Positions 61,028-64,000 of a DNA stretch of 64,000 nt are shown in pieces. Origin of the DNA: Prosthecobacter sp. SYSU 5D2 (GTDB taxonomy: Bacteria > Verrucomicrobiota > Verrucomicrobiia > Verrucomicrobiales > Verrucomicrobiaceae). The notes beneath the pieces were generated by a model. The model saw nothing but the letters and a program-made list of their open reading frames with translations. It was not told the origin of the DNA and ran no database searches. The stretch is from positions 186,001-250,000 of the forward strand of contig NZ_JBBYXL010000004.1 of the NCBI RefSeq assembly GCF_039655865.1. The letters run 5' to 3'. The translations under genes were made by a program, and so were the position numbers. Positions within the stretch are counted from its first letter, which is position 1. Every line of letters starts with the position of its first letter.

Positions 61028-62110
61028 ATGTCCAAGTCTCCCCCGACCCAAGAAGAAGTCGCCCGGCACAAGCAGACCAACGTCATGCTGTCCCGCGTTG
61101 CCGGCAGCCTTTATTGGATGAGCCGCTACCTTGAGCGCGCCGAAAACCTCGCCCGTCTCATGGACGTCAACCTGCAGATCCTGCTGGATTTCGGCCAGGT
61201 CTCCGAAGACATCCTCAAGGAGCACTGGCTGCCCATCCTCCGCTCCACCGGGGATGAAGACCTGTTTTTTGAACTCTATGAAGTCGCCGACAGCGAGAGC
61301 GTGATGGAGTTCCTGACGTTCCGGCTGGAGAATCCGAATTCCCTGCTCTCCTGCATTTCCAACGCCCGTGAAAACGGCCGCCAGGTGCGCGACCAGATCT
61401 CCAGTGAGATGTGGGAGGTCCTCAACGACGCCTATCATTATCTCAAGGCCACGGACAAAGAAAACCTCTGGGACGGTGGGGCCAGCGCCTTCTTTGACCA
61501 GATCAAATGCTACTCCCATTTGTTCCAGGGCATCACGGTTTCCACCTTTTCCCGCAATGAGGGTTTTGAGTTCATCCAGTTCGGCAAATACCTGGAGCGT
61601 GCTGACAAGATGACGCGCCTGCTGGACATGAAGTACCACATCCTGCTGCCCAAAGTCACAGATGTGGGCGGTGCTGTGGATGCCGCCCAGTGGCAGGCCG
61701 TTCTCCGCTCCGCCAGTGCGGTGGAGCCCTACCGCCGCTTTTACGTCGCGGACATCCTCTTCGCCAAAGTCATCGAGTTCCTCATCTTCGAGGACACCTT
61801 CCCACGCTCCCTAATGTTCTGCCTGGAGCAGATGGATGACTTCGCCCACCTCATCGCGGACACCCCGGCGGGTGAATACCGCAGCGATGGCGAACGCCGT
61901 TTCGGCAAGTTCCTCAACAACCTCCACTTCACCACCGCCAAGGACATCATCAATCGCGGCCTCCACGAATTCCTCACCGAGGTCCAGATCGAGATCAGTG
62001 CCTTTGGCGGTCACCTCTATGACACCTTCATGTACCACCCGCCGGTGGACATGCAGGCGGAGATCCGCTTCCACCAGCAGCAGGAGCAGCAGCAGCAGCA
62101 CCGCCGGTAA
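61028..62110 (+). CDS. Alpha-E domain protein
   Basis: 360 residues, all alpha-helical. MLSRVAGSLYWMSRYLERAE...NLARLMDVNLQ is the standard opening of the alpha-E (DUF403) family, with the KYLERADKMTRLLDMKYHIL repeat later and a C-terminal Gln-rich tail (HQQQEQQQQHRR). About 20 residues precede the family start; a second ATG at 61085 begins it exactly. Nearly always encoded with the ATP-grasp protein; its reaction is unknown. Confidence 0.92.
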   Translation: MSKSPPTQEEVARHKQTNVMLSRVAGSLYWMSRYLERAENLARLMDVNLQILLDFGQVSEDILKEHWLPILRSTGDEDLFFELYEVADSESVMEFLTFRLENPNSLLSCISNARENGRQVRDQISSEMWEVLNDAYHYLKATDKENLWDGGASAFFDQIKCYSHLFQGITVSTFSRNEGFEFIQFGKYLERADKMTRLLDMKYHILLPKVTDVGGAVDAAQWQAVLRSASAVEPYRRFYVADILFAKVIEFLIFEDTFPRSLMFCLEQMDDFAHLIADTPAGEYRSDGERRFGKFLNNLHFTTAKDIINRGLHEFLTEVQIEISAFGGHLYDTFMYHPPVDMQAEIRFHQQQEQQQQHRR

Positions 62111-62317
62111 AAAAACGGCACCTCCTCACCAGGGCTTACGTCCGGGATTGCATACGCTTCCTTGACGCAAGCCCCTCTTTGCTTACCGAAACACCCTTCC
62201 CGTCACTCACTTTCCCTGCCAGCCCCCGCCCATCCACCTCCCTGCGCCCCGCCAGCTCCTGCTCCGCCCCACCGCCTGATGGATTTCCCCCCTCCACAAA
62301 TCTCCTCCTCCACCGGC

Positions 62318-63160
62318 ATGCGCCTCCGCGTACGCCACCTCACGCGTTTCCATTACGATGGTCCCGTGCTGGACAGCTTCAATGACGCCCGCCTCTGCCC
62401 CGTTTCAGATCCCCTTCAGCGCTGTGCCGCCTTTGACCTCCGGCTGAATCCTGACGTCCCTGTCCACACCCACCACGACTTTTACCTGAACCGTGTGGAC
62501 CACTTCGAGCTCCATCAGCCTCACGAGACCCTGGAGGTCGAGTCCACCTCCGTCGTCGAGACCCGCCTCGATGCGCGCGGCCTCCCACCCACCGGACTCA
62601 CCCTGGATTCCCTCCACGCCCCCGGCGTCAACGAGAACTACTTCGACTTCGTCGCCGAATCCAAATTCATCTCCCAAAACGTCACCATCTGGCGCGAGGC
62701 CGTGGACGTCATCGGCCAGAACGTCAGCGACCTCTGGGCAGATTCCCTCCGCCTCGGCCAGCATGTCCACTCCATGTTCGCCTATGATCCGGACTGGACC
62801 CACGTCCACACCAACGCGGCAGAGGCCATTAAAGACCGTCGAGGAGTCTGCCAGGACTATGCCCATGTCATGATTGCCCTCTGCCGCAGTCAGGGCATCC
62901 CCGCCCGCTACGTCAGCGGCTATTTTTTCAATGGCAAGACCGGCACCGAAAACGAAGCCTCCCACGCCTGGATGGAAGTCTTTCTCCCCGGTTACGGCTG
63001 GAAAGCCTGGGACCCCACCCACGGCCGGGAAGCCGATACCCGCTACATCAAGCTGGCCATCGGCCGCGATTACGACGACGCCAAACCCGTCTCCGGCCGC
63101 TTCCGCGGCAAAGGCCGCCAGCACATGGAAGTGCATGTGCAGATCCGGCAGACGGAGTGA
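62318..63160 (+). CDS. Transglutaminase-fold protein of the alpha-E/ATP-grasp cluster
   Basis: About 280 residues. MRLRVRHLTRFHYDGPVLDS is the typical N-terminal beta-rich domain; the catalytic triad appears in RRGVCQDYAHVMIALCRSQG (Cys), ASHAWMEVFLPGYGWKAWDP (His, Asp). Such proteins are likely peptidases or amidases of peptide tags rather than cross-linkers. An ATG at 62279 (MDFPPPQ) is possible. The 207 bases before it are C-rich with no gene. The NTN-hydrolase peptidase that often completes this cluster is not in the window. Confidence 0.92.
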   Translation: MRLRVRHLTRFHYDGPVLDSFNDARLCPVSDPLQRCAAFDLRLNPDVPVHTHHDFYLNRVDHFELHQPHETLEVESTSVVETRLDARGLPPTGLTLDSLHAPGVNENYFDFVAESKFISQNVTIWREAVDVIGQNVSDLWADSLRLGQHVHSMFAYDPDWTHVHTNAAEAIKDRRGVCQDYAHVMIALCRSQGIPARYVSGYFFNGKTGTENEASHAWMEVFLPGYGWKAWDPTHGREADTRYIKLAIGRDYDDAKPVSGRFRGKGRQHMEVHVQIRQTE

Positions 63161-63290
63161 CCTGGAGCGCAATGACCCGGCGGTGTGTGGTCTCCCCCAT
63201 TCGCCATTCATCATTTTCCCATTCTCCATTACCTCCCGTCCATTCCCTTCCCCCCGACCGAATCCAGGTAACCCTTTACCCGTTACCCCC

Positions 63291-63827
63291 ATGGATTCCA
63301 TCAACGCCAACCAGCCCGAAGACAACCACCAGGACCTCACCGCCACCGACGCGGTCGAAAAAATCAAATCGCTCGTCAAAAAGGCCAGCACCTGCTTCTT
63401 CTGCACCCTTGTCTCCTCCAGCAGCCCCATCCACGCCCGGCCCATGGCCGTCCAGCAGGTGGACGACGCCGGCAACCTCTGGTTCCTCAGCGCCGACGAC
63501 AGCCACAAAAACCAGGAGCTCGCCACCGATCATTCCGTCGCCCTCTTCTTCCAGGGTTCCGCCCATTCCGATTTCCTCCAGCTCAATGGCACCGCCAGTA
63601 TCTCCAGAGATCGCGCCAAAATTGAGGAACTCTGGGAGCCCATCATCAAAACCTGGTTCACCGGCGGCATTGACGATCCCCGCATCACCGTCATCAAAGT
63701 CACCCCCAACGACGGTTACTATTGGGACACCAAACATGGCAACGCCGTCGCCGGCATCAAAATGGCCATCGGTGCCATGCTCGGCAAAACCATGGACGAC
63801 TCCATTGAAGGGCGGTTGAAAGTTTAA
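63291..63827 (+). CDS. Pyridoxamine 5'-phosphate oxidase-fold (general stress protein 26-like)
   Basis: About 178 residues. The split-barrel flavin fold shows in TCFFCTLVSSSSPIHARPMA, LWFLSADDSHKNQELATDHS and VALFFQGSAHSDFLQLNGTA, matching the GS26-like PNPOx family. FMN, F420 or haem could bind; substrate unknown. The frame is open far upstream through a different frame of the transglutaminase gene, but MDSINANQPEDN after a CT-rich spacer is the start. The 130-base spacer holds repeated CATTC-type pyrimidine runs. Confidence 0.85.
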   Translation: MDSINANQPEDNHQDLTATDAVEKIKSLVKKASTCFFCTLVSSSSPIHARPMAVQQVDDAGNLWFLSADDSHKNQELATDHSVALFFQGSAHSDFLQLNGTASISRDRAKIEELWEPIIKTWFTGGIDDPRITVIKVTPNDGYYWDTKHGNAVAGIKMAIGAMLGKTMDDSIEGRLKV

Positions 63828-63879
63828 TTAGGATGTCCTCTATCCGGACTGTTTTGCCTGCAAGAGTATTCGTTGCCGC

Positions 63880-64000
63880 ATGCAGGCTCATTCCACATTC
63901 CAAATCCAAAGAGCGGCCAAACACTCCAGCGCCACCGGGATCCTCTTCTTCGCCACCGCCATCGTCGGGACGGTGGCATTGAGGGCAAAGGGGAAATTCC
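63880..64000 (+). CDS. Possible 5' end of a gene cut by the window edge
   Basis: An ATG at 63880 opens a frame that runs to the window edge (40 codons): a short polar N-terminus (MQAHSTFQIQRAAKHS), then a hydrophobic segment (SATGILFFATAIVGTVALRA). This could be the first helix of a membrane protein, but too little is visible to name it, and 63828-63879 contains nothing else recognised. Confidence 0.4.
   Translation, partial: MQAHSTFQIQRAAKHSSATGILFFATAIVGTVALRAKGKF

Noticed and set aside
1-64000. CRISPR arrays, tRNA/rRNA genes, transposases, phage genes, restriction or toxin-antitoxin systems
   Set aside because: Searched by eye in intergenic regions and protein sequences; none found with supporting features.

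Overview
The window is about 64 kb of GC-rich bacterial chromosome (by eye near 60% GC) with tightly packed genes on both strands. I read it as a member of the Verrucomicrobia (PVC superphylum), close to the Verrucomicrobiaceae. This rests on a 1040-residue SGNH/propeller/HEAT/cupredoxin protein of PVC type, an EF-hand protein with Gly-Pro-rich linkers, an ECF-type sigma factor, a long SecA, a complete Tol-Pal system and a Kdo gene (Gram-negative envelope). Almost no start codon has a Shine-Dalgarno sequence. No tRNA, rRNA, CRISPR array, transposase or phage gene was found. This is core chromosome with some accessory genes.

Layout. 1-4.4 kb: end of kdsB, pyrG, then three exported redox or metal-type proteins (CxxCH protein, rhodanese, CxxC heavy-metal-type protein). 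4.5-11.3 kb: the large multidomain protein, a SIS-domain protein and two MFS transporters. 11.4-16.7 kb: an M16 peptidase, then a MoxR ATPase and a DUF58 protein. 16.8-20.6 kb (minus): secA followed by a NifU/IscU-like scaffold. 20.6-22.3 kb: two gene-poor stretches around an NlpC/P60-like exported protein; one is a marked AT-rich island with inverted repeats. 22.3-26 kb: lspA, a LacI-type regulator, an L,D-transpeptidase and two small unknowns. 26.1-33.8 kb: an isolated nuoG, then minus-strand CDGSH protein, pyrD, a PL6 polysaccharide lyase, an EF-hand protein, xseA and an M50-like membrane protease.

34-44.5 kb: a zinc-ribbon/proline-rich membrane protein, a ThiF-type E1 enzyme, ribulokinase, an ECF sigma factor, a DUF4112 protein, a probably frameshifted small membrane gene, an FAD dehydrogenase, an MsbA-like ABC exporter and an exported thioredoxin. 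44.6-48.7 kb: smc, with a promoter inside an inverted repeat. 48.7-52.5 kb (minus): tolQ-tolR-tolA-tolB-pal, tightly packed with overlapping or nearly touching ends. 52.6-54.4 kb: trmD and murI, converging on a nested inverted-repeat element. 54.5-58.3 kb: an FtsX-type permease without an adjacent ATPase, and a class A beta-lactamase-fold lipoprotein. 58.4-63.8 kb: an NHL propeller protein, then the circularly permuted ATP-grasp / alpha-E / transglutaminase trio and a pyridoxamine-oxidase-fold protein.

Many genes concern the envelope: Kdo, murein synthesis and cross-linking, lipoprotein processing, Sec export, Tol-Pal and MsbA-type export. The less ordinary signals are mostly non-coding: the nested inverted repeat between trmD and murI, a hairpin element present twice, the inverted repeat overlapping the smc promoter, the AT-rich island at 21.9-22.2 kb, and a recurring TTGTTAGGC word. 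No clear new defence or mobile system was found.
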